Shown: positions 35,101-43,399 of the stretch, in pieces
Layout of the letters: the number at the start of each line of letters is the position of its first letter
How positions within the stretch are numbered: the stretch's first letter is position 1
From: Paracoccaceae bacterium
GTDB lineage: Bacteria; Pseudomonadota; Alphaproteobacteria; Rhodobacterales; Rhodobacteraceae
Direction of reading: 5' to 3'
Assembly (NCBI GenBank): GCA_027489355.1
Contig: JAIXZY010000012.1
Location: 124,001-188,000, forward strand
Length of the DNA stretch: 64,000 bases
Translations under genes and position numbers: made by a program
Notes under the pieces: generated by a model
The model's database searches: none
Seen by the model: only the letters and a program-made list of their open reading frames with translations
What the model was told of the DNA's origin: nothing

Positions 35101-35214
35101 GCGGCTGTTTCGACCGGGGCGGGGCCGGGGTCAAGGGGAAACCTCGGGCCGGGCGGGCGCTTGCCCTTCCCGTGTGGGCGGGCGAAGGTGGCCGCAGCCA
35201 AAAGGAAGTCCGCC

Positions 35215-37113
35215 GTGTCCAGCGCCCATGACCATAGCGAATCCGAAGACGCCGACCTTTACCTGACGATCCTCTGCTGGATCGGCTTGGCCATCGGGAC
35301 GTTGCATGAATTTCTCCAGCCGTTGCCGGCAGGGCTGCTCTGGGGGGCGCTGGCGGTGTCCTATCTGGCCGGCGGCCTGCCTCCCTTGCGCACGGCGCTG
35401 CACGAGCTGGTCCATGACCGGCGGCTCGACATCGACCTTCTGATGGTGGTGGCGGCGCTGACCGCAGCCTCGGTCGGCGCGGCGCTGGAGGGCGCGGTGC
35501 TGCTGGCGCTTTTCTCGCTGTCGCACACGCTGGAACATCGGTCGATGGGCAAGGCGCGCCGCGCGGTCGAGGCGCTGATGCAGCTGCGCCCAGAGACTGC
35601 CCTTCTGCAACAGGGCGACGGCGTGCGCGAGGTGCCGGTCGCCGATCTGGTTCCTGGCGACCGGGTGATCCTGCGCCCCGGTGCGCGGGTTCCCGTCGAT
35701 GGCCGGGTCTTCGAAGGCTCGGGGCATCTGGATGAAAGCACGGTGACCGGCGAATCGGCGCCCGTCCGCAAGGCTGAAGGCGATCCGGTGCACGAGGCGA
35801 CGGTGAACCTGGACGGGATCCTGACAGTCGAGGTGACGCGGGGCCTCGAGACCAGCACCGTGGCGCAGATGATCAGGCTTGTGACCGAGGCGCAGGCGAT
35901 GAAATCGCCGTCGGAGCGGTTTTCGGACTGGTTCGGCCAGCGTTATACGATCGCGGTGCTGGGTGGGTCGATCCTGTCCTGGTTCGGCTTCCGCGCCGCG
36001 GGCTATGACCCAGGCGAGGCGCTGTATCGCGCGGCGACGCTTCTGGTCGCGGCCAGCCCCTGTGCCGTGGTGATCTCGGTTCCGGCCGCGATCCTGTCTG
36101 CGCTGTCGGCGGCGGCGCGGGGCGGGGTGCTGTTCAAGGGCGGGGCGGCGCTGGAAGGGCTGGCCGAGGTGAAGACCTTCGCCTTCGACAAGACCGGGAC
36201 GCTGACGACCGGGATTGCCTCGGTCACCAATGTCGTCGCGCTTGAGGGGACGGAGGACGATTTCCTTGCCTTGGCCGCGGGTCTCGAAGCGCAATCGGAG
36301 CATCCCATTGCCGCCGCGATCCGCCGCGAGGTGGCCGAGCGGGGCATCACCCCCGTCGAGGTCCGCGAGGTCCGCGCACATCCCAGCGAGGGGATCACCG
36401 GGGTCGATGCCGAAGGGCCGCTCTGGGCCGGCAACGCCCGGATGCTGGAACAGATGGGGGCGACCCTGCCGACCGAGATCGCCGGGCTGGTCGACGGGGC
36501 CGAGACCCTGGTCCTCGTCGGGCGGGGGGCGCGGGTGCTGGGGGCCGTCACGGTGGCGGACGAGCCGCGCGCCACGGCGGCCGAGGCGCTGCGCGGGCTG
36601 AAGGCGGGGGGGCGGACCGCCATTCTGATGATGACCGGCGACCGCGCCCCGGTCGCGGCGCGCATCGGAGCCCGGCTGGGCCTTGCGCCGGACGAGATCC
36701 ACGCGGCGCTGCTGCCGGCGGACAAGGTGGTGCTGGTCGATGCTGCGGCCAAGCGGGGCAAGGTGGCTTTCATCGGCGACGGGGTGAACGACGCGGCGGC
36801 GCTGGCACGGGCGGACGTCGGCGTGGCGATGGGCGTCGCGGGCAGCGAGGTCGCCCTTCAGGCCGCCGACGTGGCGCTGATGGCCGAGGACTTGCGCAAG
36901 CTTGCCGCTGCCCGCCGACTGGCCCGCCGGGCTGCGGCGATCATCCGGCAGAACCTGACCATCGCCATCGGCGCGATGCTGGTGCTGGTGGTGGGCAGCC
37001 TGTTCTTCGAACTGCCCTTGCCGTTGGCGGTCCTGGGGCATGAAGGCGGCACGCTTCTGGTCGTGCTGAACGGCCTGCGCCTGCTGGCCGATCCGATCCG
37101 AAATCGGTCCTGA
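35215..37113 (+). CDS. P1B-4-type heavy-metal exporting ATPase
   Basis: This 632-residue P-type ATPase has phosphorylation motif DKTGTLT, TGES actuator motif (DESTVTGESAP), hinge GDGVNDAAAL, SPC in the metal-binding membrane helix (ASPCAVVIS) and HEGGT in the last helix pair. SPC plus HEGGT is the signature of the P1B-4 group (CoaT/CtpD-like), associated with Co2+, Fe2+ or Zn2+ export. There is no N-terminal HMA domain, only an acidic/His tail. GTG 35215 has AAGGAA 7 bp upstream; the open frame reaching back to 33916 is antisense to alr and rejected. No metal regulator is adjacent. Confidence 0.9.
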   Translation: MSSAHDHSESEDADLYLTILCWIGLAIGTLHEFLQPLPAGLLWGALAVSYLAGGLPPLRTALHELVHDRRLDIDLLMVVAALTAASVGAALEGAVLLALFSLSHTLEHRSMGKARRAVEALMQLRPETALLQQGDGVREVPVADLVPGDRVILRPGARVPVDGRVFEGSGHLDESTVTGESAPVRKAEGDPVHEATVNLDGILTVEVTRGLETSTVAQMIRLVTEAQAMKSPSERFSDWFGQRYTIAVLGGSILSWFGFRAAGYDPGEALYRAATLLVAASPCAVVISVPAAILSALSAAARGGVLFKGGAALEGLAEVKTFAFDKTGTLTTGIASVTNVVALEGTEDDFLALAAGLEAQSEHPIAAAIRREVAERGITPVEVREVRAHPSEGITGVDAEGPLWAGNARMLEQMGATLPTEIAGLVDGAETLVLVGRGARVLGAVTVADEPRATAAEALRGLKAGGRTAILMMTGDRAPVAARIGARLGLAPDEIHAALLPADKVVLVDAAAKRGKVAFIGDGVNDAAALARADVGVAMGVAGSEVALQAADVALMAEDLRKLAAARRLARRAAAIIRQNLTIAIGAMLVLVVGSLFFELPLPLAVLGHEGGTLLVVLNGLRLLADPIRNRS

Positions 37114-37126
37114 CCCCGAACGGGGA

Positions 37127-37161
37127 ACCGGCCTTGGGGGGATCGAGCCCCCGCGGCCGGT
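37127..37161. terminator. Stem-loop between convergent metal ATPase and dnaB
   Basis: ACCGGCC pairs with GGCCGGT across a two-base mismatch and an inner GGGGG/CCCCC stem with loop GATCGAG. It lies 13 bp after the ATPase stop, and dnaB ends 85 bp further on from the other side. The strong stem lacks a T-run. The rest of the gap (37162-37245) shows nothing recognisable. Confidence 0.45.
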
Positions 37162-37245
37162 GCTGCCGCTGACCTGCGGCGCGTGGCCCTCCGGTGATCC
37201 GCCTTCGGTCGGTCTCAGCCATGAGGACGGAAGGGTCGTGCGGCG

Positions 37246-38760
37246 TCAGAAGCCCACGTCCGGCCCGCCAGACCCCTGCCAGGGTTTCGCCAGGTTCCCG
37301 AACCGCGTGAACCGGCCCTCGAAGCTCAGCTCCACCGTGCCGATGGGTCCGTGGCGCTGCTTGCCGATGATGACCTCGGCCTTGCCGTGCACCGATTCCA
37401 TCAGCGCCTGCCACTGGGCCATCTTCTCCAGCTCATGGTCGCCGGGCTTTTCCCGCTCGCGGTAGTATTCCTCGCGGAAGACGAACATCACCACATCGGC
37501 GTCCTGCTCGATGGACCCCGATTCCCGCAGGTCGCTGAGCTGCGGCCGTTTGTCGTCGCGGCTTTCCACGGCACGGGACAGCTGCGACAGCGCGATGACC
37601 GGGATGTTCAGCTCTTTCGCGATGGCCTTCAGACCTTGCGTGATCTCGCTGACTTCCTGCACCCGGTTGTCTTTGGAGGACCCCTTCAGCAGCTGCAGGT
37701 AGTCCACCATCAGGACGTCCAGCCCATGCGTCCGCTTCAAGCGCCGCGCCCGCGCCGCGACCTGGGAAATCGGCAGGGCAGGGGTGTCGTCGATGTAAAG
37801 CGGGCAGGCCTCCAGCGCCTTCGCCGCCTCGACGAAGCGGCGGAACTCGGCCTCGGTCATGTCACCGCGGCGGATCTGTTCGGACGGCACTTCGGCGGCC
37901 TCGGAGAGGATACGCGCGGCCAACTGCTCGGCGCTCATTTCCAACGAGAAGAACCCGACCACCCCGCCTTCCACCGCGCCCTCCGACCCGTCGGGCAGGC
38001 GGCCCTTCTTGTAGGCCTTGGCGATGTTGAAGGCGATGTTGGTGGCCAGAGAGGTCTTCCCCATCGACGGACGCCCCGCAAGGATCAGAAGGTCCGAGGG
38101 GTGCAGCCCCCCCAGCTTCTTGTCCATGTCGATCAGGCCCGTGGAAATCCCCGCCAACCCGCCGTCCCGCTGGTAGGCCGCGTTGGCGACGTTGACAGCG
38201 TCCGTTACCGCCTTGAGAAAGCTTTGAAATCCGCGTTCGGCGACACCCTGCTCGCCCAGCTTGTAAAGCCGCTGTTCCGCCTCGATGATCTGGTCCTTGG
38301 GTTCCGACGCAACTTCGATCTTCGCCGCCTGGGCCGAGATGTCGCGTCCCAGCTGGATCAACTCCCGCCGCACGGCAAGGTCATAGACCATCTGCGCATA
38401 GTCCCGCGCCGCATAGGCCGAGATCGCCGCCCCCGCCAGCCGCACCAGATAGGCCGGTCCGCCCAGTTCCTTGAGCCCCTGATCGTCCTCCAGAAACGCC
38501 TTCAGCGTCACGGGAGACGCCAGCGCGTTCTTCTGGATCCGCGCGGCGGCGACCTCGAAGATGCGCTGGTGGACGGGGTCGAAGAAATGTTCGGCCTTCA
38601 CCAGCGACGAAATCCGGTCGAAGATCTCATTGTTGGTCAGGATCGCGCCCAGCAGCTGCTGCTCGGCCTCGATGTTGTGGGGCAGCACTTCCTCGGGGGC
38701 AGGGGCATTGGCCGCAGGAACCATCGGCCCCATCGGCCTAAGCGCGGTGATCTCGGTCAT
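37246..38760 (-). CDS. dnaB: Replicative DNA helicase DnaB
   Basis: This 504-residue hexameric helicase unwinds DNA at the replication fork. The N-terminal domain (LPHNIEAEQQLLGAILTNNE from residue 27) binds primase, and the RecA-like C-terminal domain has Walker A GRPSMGKTSLATNIA, the DYLQLL Walker B and the FREEYY arginine-containing C-terminal region. No intein is present. Upstream, 80 bp from the start, lie two DnaA boxes in inverted order. Confidence 0.96.
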   Translation of the reverse strand: MTEITALRPMGPMVPAANAPAPEEVLPHNIEAEQQLLGAILTNNEIFDRISSLVKAEHFFDPVHQRIFEVAAARIQKNALASPVTLKAFLEDDQGLKELGGPAYLVRLAGAAISAYAARDYAQMVYDLAVRRELIQLGRDISAQAAKIEVASEPKDQIIEAEQRLYKLGEQGVAERGFQSFLKAVTDAVNVANAAYQRDGGLAGISTGLIDMDKKLGGLHPSDLLILAGRPSMGKTSLATNIAFNIAKAYKKGRLPDGSEGAVEGGVVGFFSLEMSAEQLAARILSEAAEVPSEQIRRGDMTEAEFRRFVEAAKALEACPLYIDDTPALPISQVAARARRLKRTHGLDVLMVDYLQLLKGSSKDNRVQEVSEITQGLKAIAKELNIPVIALSQLSRAVESRDDKRPQLSDLRESGSIEQDADVVMFVFREEYYREREKPGDHELEKMAQWQALMESVHGKAEVIIGKQRHGPIGTVELSFEGRFTRFGNLAKPWQGSGGPDVGF

Positions 38761-38838
38761 GTCTGCCCCCTGCCGTCTTGCCTACTTTTTGATGTCCCCC
38801 GCCTAGCACGTCCCGCGGTGGAATGGGTTGGGGGAAAG

Positions 38839-38863
38839 CTGTGCATAAGCCGCTTATCCACAG
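38839..38863. promoter_or_regulatory. Pair of inverted DnaA boxes upstream of dnaB
   Basis: TTATCCACA (38854-38862, plus strand) and TTATGCACA (38840-38848, minus strand) both fit the DnaA-box consensus TTATNCACA. They face each other around one base, making a 25-bp near-palindrome with 12-bp arms that differ only at the N position. The site is in the dnaB upstream region, between pyrE and dnaB. The rest of the 213-bp gap shows no gene. Confidence 0.7.
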
Positions 38864-38973
38864 AAATGATCCTACCACATCTTGCGCCGCCCGAGAAGCG
38901 TCGACCCAGACTTTGGATTCTCGGCTGAACTTGGTAAGCGGCGTTCCGACCTGCGCGACAGCGCGAGCGGGAA

Positions 38974-39651
38974 TCAGCCCTTGCGGGCGTCTTGCCAGGC
39001 CCGGGGCGCCCTGAGAAAGCTTTCCACCTCGCGCAAGGTCGTTTCGTCGAACGCTCCTTGCGCCCGCGCTTCGGCCAGCACGTCCCACCAGGTGCACAGG
39101 TGATGCAGCCGCACCCCATGCGCGCCAAGCTTCGCCTCGGTGTCCGGGAAGATGCCATAGTAGAAGATCACCGCCGTATGGGCGCACGTGGCCCCGGTCT
39201 CGCGGATCGCATCCACGAAGGACAGCTTCGACCCGCCATCGGTGGTCAGGTCCTCGACCAGAAGCACCCGCTGGCCTTCGGTCATTGCGCCCTCGATCCG
39301 GGCGTTGCGGCCATAGCCCTTGGGCTTCTTGCGCACGTAAGTCATCGGCAGAGCCAGACGTTCCGCCACCAGCGCGGCGAAGGGAATGCCCGCCGTCTCG
39401 CCGCCCGCGATGTTGTCGAAGGCCTCCATCCCCGCCTCGCGCATCACCGTGACGGCCAGGAAGTCCATCAGCGTCGACCGGATGCGCGGATAGCTGATCA
39501 GCTTGCGGCAGTCGATATAGGTGGGGGACGGCAGGCCCGAGGCGAGCGTGAACGGCGTCTCGGCGTTGAAATGGACGGCCCGGATCTCCAGCAGCGCGCG
39601 GGCCGTGAGCCGGGCGATTTCCTCTTTCGGAGGGAAGGTAGAGGGGATCAT
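38974..39651 (-). CDS. pyrE: Orotate phosphoribosyltransferase PyrE
   Basis: This 225-residue enzyme joins orotate to PRPP to form OMP in pyrimidine synthesis. The PRPP motif [14 protein letters not shown] (near residue 133) and the [29 protein letters not shown] blocks are characteristic. It is 44 bp downstream of pyrC on the same strand, separated by a short AT-rich hairpin. Confidence 0.94.
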   Translation of the reverse strand: MIPSTFPPKEEIARLTARALLEIRAVHFNAETPFTLASGLPSPTYIDCRKLISYPRIRSTLMDFLAVTVMREAGMEAFDNIAGGETAGIPFAALVAERLALPMTYVRKKPKGYGRNARIEGAMTEGQRVLLVEDLTTDGGSKLSFVDAIRETGATCAHTAVIFYYGIFPDTEAKLGAHGVRLHHLCTWWDVLAEARAQGAFDETTLREVESFLRAPRAWQDARKG

Positions 39652-39669
39652 GTCAGTCCTTTCAGGAAC

Positions 39670-39690
39670 CGAATTTTCGCAGAAAATTCG
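39670..39690. terminator. AT-rich single hairpin between pyrC and pyrE
   Basis: CGAATTTTC, loop GCA, GAAAATTCG forms a perfect 9-bp stem in the 43-bp gap between pyrC (upstream) and pyrE. It resembles one unit of the double hairpins at 27195 and 31962. It could attenuate or stabilise the pyrC-pyrE message. Confidence 0.5.
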
Positions 39691-39694
39691 TGGC

Positions 39695-40732
39695 TTACGC
39701 GACGTGCCAGTAAATGGGGAAGCCGGGGTCGAACACCGTCACCGGCCCCGCCTCCGAGACGATCTTGGCGGGCCAGCTGCAAGGCTCGGCGCGTTTTTCC
39801 AGCGTCAGCCTCGCGCTGTTGACCGGAAGGCCGTAGAAGGCGGGACCGTTCCGCGACGCGAAAGCCTCCAGCTGGTCCAGCGCGCCTTCTTCCTCGAACA
39901 CATGTGCCAGCAGCGACATCGTGTTCGTCGCCGTGAAGCAGCCCGCACAGCCGCAGGCATGTTCCTTCAGCGCATCCACATGCGGGGCCGAGTCGGTGCC
40001 AAGGAAATACCGGGGCGACCCCGAGGTGGCGGCCTTCCGCAGCGCGAGCCGATGCTTCTCGCGCTTGGCGACGGGCAGGCAGTAGTAATGCGGCTTGATG
40101 CCCCCGGCGAGGATATGGTTGCGGTTGATGATCAGGTGATGCGTTGTGATCGTCGCGGCCAGGTTGTCCCCACCCTCGGCCGCATAGGCGGCACCTTCCT
40201 CGGTCGTGATGTGCTCCATCACCACCCGCAGCTCCGGCAGGCGGCGGCGGAGGGGATCAAGGACCGTGTCGATAAACACCGCCTCGCGGTCGAAGATGTC
40301 GACCTCGGCCGTCGTTACCTCGCCATGCGTGCAAAGTGGCAGACCGATGCGCGCCATCACCTCCAGCACCGGCATGACCTTCGCCAGATCGCGCACCCCG
40401 GAATGCGAGTTCGTCGTGGCCCCCGCCGGATACAACTTCACCGCCTTCACCAGCCCCGAGGCCGCCGCGCGCTCCACATCCGCGGGGTCCGTCCCCTCGG
40501 TCAGGTACAGCGTCATCAGCGGCTCGAACGTCATCCCGTCGGGCAGGGCGGCCAGGATCCTTTCCCGATACGCCACTGCATCGTCCAGCGTCACCACCGG
40601 CGGGACCAGGTTCGGCATGATGATCGCGCGGGCGAAATGGCGGGCGGTTTCCGGCAACACGGCCTTCAGCATCGCGCCGTCGCGCAGGTGCAGGTGCCAG
40701 TCGTCGGGGCGGGGCAGGGTGATCTGGTGCAT
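39695..40732 (-). CDS. pyrC: Dihydroorotase PyrC
   Basis: This 345-residue type II dihydroorotase cyclises carbamoyl-aspartate. The metal-binding HxH is in [10 protein letters not shown] (residues 10-19), the carbamylated lysine is in [14 protein letters not shown], further ligands are in THGEV and EHITT, and the catalytic Asp is in LGTDSAPH. The start at 40732 fits E. coli PyrC length; frames reaching to 41005 cross the divergent LprI gene and are rejected. pyrE follows. Confidence 0.94.
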   Translation of the reverse strand: MHQITLPRPDDWHLHLRDGAMLKAVLPETARHFARAIIMPNLVPPVVTLDDAVAYRERILAALPDGMTFEPLMTLYLTEGTDPADVERAAASGLVKAVKLYPAGATTNSHSGVRDLAKVMPVLEVMARIGLPLCTHGEVTTAEVDIFDREAVFIDTVLDPLRRRLPELRVVMEHITTEEGAAYAAEGGDNLAATITTHHLIINRNHILAGGIKPHYYCLPVAKREKHRLALRKAATSGSPRYFLGTDSAPHVDALKEHACGCAGCFTATNTMSLLAHVFEEEGALDQLEAFASRNGPAFYGLPVNSARLTLEKRAEPCSWPAKIVSEAGPVTVFDPGFPIYWHVA

Positions 40733-40818
40733 GGCGGCGAGGTAACGCAAACCCGACCCCGTTTCCAGTGGCATCGCGTGCCATCCTGCGACAGGATCGC
40801 GCCAAAGAAGGAGACCCC

Positions 40819-41211
40819 ATGTTCCGCCCGTTCCTGCTCCTCGCCTGCCTGTCCCTGCCCGCCGCCGCGCAAGAGGTCGACTGCGCCAGCGCCGTGGCCC
40901 AGGCGGACCTGAACCAATGCGCCTACCAGGACTGGGAAGCCGCCGACGCCGCGTTGAACGATGCCTACCAGGAGGCCATGACGCTCCTGCAGGACTGGGA
41001 CACAAACCTGCCCGAAGAAGAACAGGGCGGTGCCGACGCGCTGAAAGAGGCGCAGCGCGCCTGGATCACCTTCCGCGACAAGGCCTGCGAGGCCGAGGGC
41101 TATGCGATGAAGGGCGGCAGCGCCGAGCCGCTTCTGGTCTACGGCTGCATGCGACTGCTGACCGAAGAGCGCACGGCCCACCTGACCAGCATGGTAATGG
41201 CCTACAACTAG
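40819..41211 (+). CDS. LprI-like (DUF1311) secreted protein
   Basis: This 130-residue protein has a signal peptide ([18 protein letters not shown], cleavage after AAA) and a mature domain with the DUF1311/LprI pattern: [20 protein letters not shown], then [20 protein letters not shown] and [13 protein letters not shown]. The four mature cysteines are spaced for two disulfides, pointing to the periplasm. Some relatives inhibit lysozyme. AAGGAG precedes the ATG by 5 bp. Its stop interlocks with that of the convergent gene in a CTAG tetramer. Confidence 0.83.
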   Translation: MFRPFLLLACLSLPAAAQEVDCASAVAQADLNQCAYQDWEAADAALNDAYQEAMTLLQDWDTNLPEEEQGGADALKEAQRAWITFRDKACEAEGYAMKGGSAEPLLVYGCMRLLTEERTAHLTSMVMAYN

Positions 41212-42122
41212 ACCTTCTCGCCCGTCAGCTCTTCCAGCCGTCGGGCAAACCGCGGGGCGTTCAGGCGTGAGGTGACCGACCGGCAGATCTTGATCTCGCG
41301 CCGGGGGTGCCCAGACAGCCGCGCCGCCGCCAGCACCGCACGCAGGTAGCTGCCGTTGGACCGCCGCCCCCGCCACAGCCACGAGAACCGCTCGGCCGAC
41401 ATCTTGCCTTCCATCGCCGCTTCCAGGATGCGGTCCAGCACCTTCATCTCGCGCAACGTGTCCTCGGTCCCCTCGCCCGTGTAGCGCGCGTGCAGCTGCG
41501 TCACCCAGGGGCGCTGGAACAGCGCGGCATGCATCGCGTCGGGCTGGTGCAGCGGGTCATGGATCAGCCAGACCTTCGAGGCGCTTTCCGTCATGTCCGG
41601 CGCATAGCCGTAGCGGCCTCGGAAGTTGATCCGTCGCGCGATCCGGTGCCGTTCGTCCCATCCCGCCAAGGCCGGATCCAGCGTCGCGCGGGGCGCGATC
41701 AGCACCAGTTCCGCCTGCGGTGCCGTGATCGAATAGGCCGCCGCCGCATAGCCCGCAGCCCCCGCCCCGTAAAAGACCACGCGGTCGAAATCCTCCAGGA
41801 ACCCGTCGTCGGCCAGCCGGTCGAAATAGCGGAACACCGCCGGGTCGCGCCACCAGGTCTCGCCCTCGGCCAGGATGGTCAGGATCGACCAGCCCCGGTT
41901 CTGCGCCAGCGCGAAATGCTCGGGCAGCTTGTCTTCCCGATCCCGCAGCGCAGCCGCATCCTCGAAAGTGACCAGAAGCTGCGGCCGTTCCTCGGCGAAG
42001 AAGGCATAATGCCGATCCCCCAGCGGCAGGAAGTCGCCGTCGCCCTCGGCGATCTCGAGCATCGGGCGCTGCCAGTCTGGCTGGGCGGGGGTGGTCATCG
42101 AGAAGCTGTCGGTGTGCTGCAT
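41208..42122 (-). CDS. Degenerate alpha/beta-hydrolase-like protein of unknown function
   Basis: This 304-residue protein resembles the alpha/beta-hydrolase-like proteins found beside glycosyltransferases: YAFFAEERPQLLVTFED near residue 41, VVFYGAGAAGYAAAAYS (normally G-S-S-M-G-G-Y) near residue 118, then ELVLIAPRATLDPALAGWDE. The position of the nucleophilic serine is Ala or Gly, so it looks catalytically dead. It is followed upstream on the same strand by a family-2 glycosyltransferase, 145 bp away. ATG 42122 is used; 42098 is possible. Confidence 0.62.
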   Translation of the reverse strand: MQHTDSFSMTTPAQPDWQRPMLEIAEGDGDFLPLGDRHYAFFAEERPQLLVTFEDAAALRDREDKLPEHFALAQNRGWSILTILAEGETWWRDPAVFRYFDRLADDGFLEDFDRVVFYGAGAAGYAAAAYSITAPQAELVLIAPRATLDPALAGWDERHRIARRINFRGRYGYAPDMTESASKVWLIHDPLHQPDAMHAALFQRPWVTQLHARYTGEGTEDTLREMKVLDRILEAAMEGKMSAERFSWLWRGRRSNGSYLRAVLAAARLSGHPRREIKICRSVTSRLNAPRFARRLEELTGEKV

Positions 42123-42267
42123 GTCGGGGCTCGGATTGCCGGACTCTGGCGGCAGATTACGGCCACGACAAGGCCTAGTGGTGGAAACATTGGCCCCCGC
42201 TACAGCCTTTGCGGGCATCGACCGGCAACGATTGCGTGAGGGCGCAACCTCGGGTTGCAGGGCGTGC

Positions 42268-43302
42268 CTAGCCCTGCGGTCCCCGGCCAATGTGCGGCTT
42301 CCAGATGGACTCGGCCTCCTCGCGCGAAAGGACCCTGGTCGGTCCGGCCATCAGCAGTTGCCCGTAGACGCTGCGCCATCTGTCCTCGCGCATGAGTGAG
42401 AGGAACCGCTGCTGCCGCCACGCGACCGCCGCCCGGTGCAGTCGGCCCAGCACCGGGTCGCCGTGCAGGTCCTGCCGCAGACCCGCGCTGTCCAGCCCAA
42501 GGATCGACCGGTCCTCCTCGGCGTCGAAATTCCGTTCGACCCAATAGCCCGCATCCAGCCCGCTGTCGGCATGAACCGCGCGGCCGCGGTCGCATTTCAC
42601 AAGGAAGCTCTCCAGTGCCCCCAGCGGATAATGGTTCAGCTGCACCAGCGCATGATGGTCCCGTCCCGGGTCCGAAAAGATGCGCCCCCGGTGAAAGGCC
42701 CGCGGCAGCTCCTGTCCCGAGCCATCGAACCACCGCTGCCCCGCCATCCTGTCCGCTTCCGGCGCGCGGGGCCGGTGCACACCAAGCTTGCGGTAGCTCC
42801 CGTCGTTGCGCACCAGCGTCTTGAACAGCAGCGCCCGCCAGGGCCAGTGCAGAATCCGCGGCGCCGCGCGGAAGAAGGTCTCCGTGACCGGCACATCGCG
42901 GTATGAGACGACGCCGCCATTCCCGAATACCCGCCAGGTCAGCGGGATCGCGGTGGCCTCGGGCAGCGCCGCCAGCAGCGCCGGGATCGTCCGGTCGCCC
43001 ACATGCACGTTGACGAACTCGTCGATGTCCAGCGGCAGAACCCAGTCCGCCCCCCGCACCAGCGCGTGCCGATCCGCCTGCTTCAGCGCCGCCCATTGCG
43101 GCCCCTCGCCATGCGGACCTGGATTGCGGACATGGGTCAGCCAGCCCAGCTCCTCCAGCCGGTCCAGCATTGCCTCGGTGCCATCGTCGCAGTCATTGGA
43201 AAAGACCAGGAAATCCGAGACACCGCAGGCCCGGTGGTGCGCCAGCCATTCCAGCAGGAACGCGCCCTCGTTCCGCACGGTCAGGACGGCCGCGATCTTC
43301 AC
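42268..43302 (-). CDS. Glycosyltransferase family 2-type protein
   Basis: This 344-residue GT-A enzyme starts VKIAAVLTVRNEGAFLLEWL and has the donor/metal motif DIDEF (near residue 98, in WVLPLDIDEFVN). Family members with the RNE and DIDEF pattern transfer sugars to surface polymers or lipids. GTG 43302 follows AAGGG and avoids repeat copy 7 upstream; a longer frame to 43371 would translate the repeat. Its substrate is unknown; the hydrolase-like gene downstream may be its partner. Confidence 0.75.
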   Translation of the reverse strand: MKIAAVLTVRNEGAFLLEWLAHHRACGVSDFLVFSNDCDDGTEAMLDRLEELGWLTHVRNPGPHGEGPQWAALKQADRHALVRGADWVLPLDIDEFVNVHVGDRTIPALLAALPEATAIPLTWRVFGNGGVVSYRDVPVTETFFRAAPRILHWPWRALLFKTLVRNDGSYRKLGVHRPRAPEADRMAGQRWFDGSGQELPRAFHRGRIFSDPGRDHHALVQLNHYPLGALESFLVKCDRGRAVHADSGLDAGYWVERNFDAEEDRSILGLDSAGLRQDLHGDPVLGRLHRAAVAWRQQRFLSLMREDRWRSVYGQLLMAGPTRVLSREEAESIWKPHIGRGPQG

Positions 43303-43327
43303 CCCGCCCGCCCTTTCATAATGGCCC

Positions 43328-43399
43328 AAATATCCCCGCCGGAGGCATCCGACCTCTCCACCCAGCACCACGCCCGAAGGCGTAGCACGCAGGTCGGAT
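43328..43399 (-). repeat. Dispersed hairpin-plus-GGATATTT element, copy 7
   Basis: On the minus strand a large stem (outer arms ATCCGACCT/AGGTCGGAT at 43391-43399 and 43347-43355; inner arm around a TTCG loop with wobble pairs) leads directly into GCCTCCGGCGGGGATATTT (43346 down to 43328). The second half of the tail is missing. It lies between gcdH and the glycosyltransferase in their direction, with its outer arm touching the gcdH stop, so it may end gcdH transcription. Confidence 0.72.

Noticed and set aside
33916-35214. Upstream extension of the metal ATPase reading frame
   Set aside because: It runs antisense through alr and lacks a ribosome site; GTG 35215 with AAGGAA gives the correct family N-terminus.
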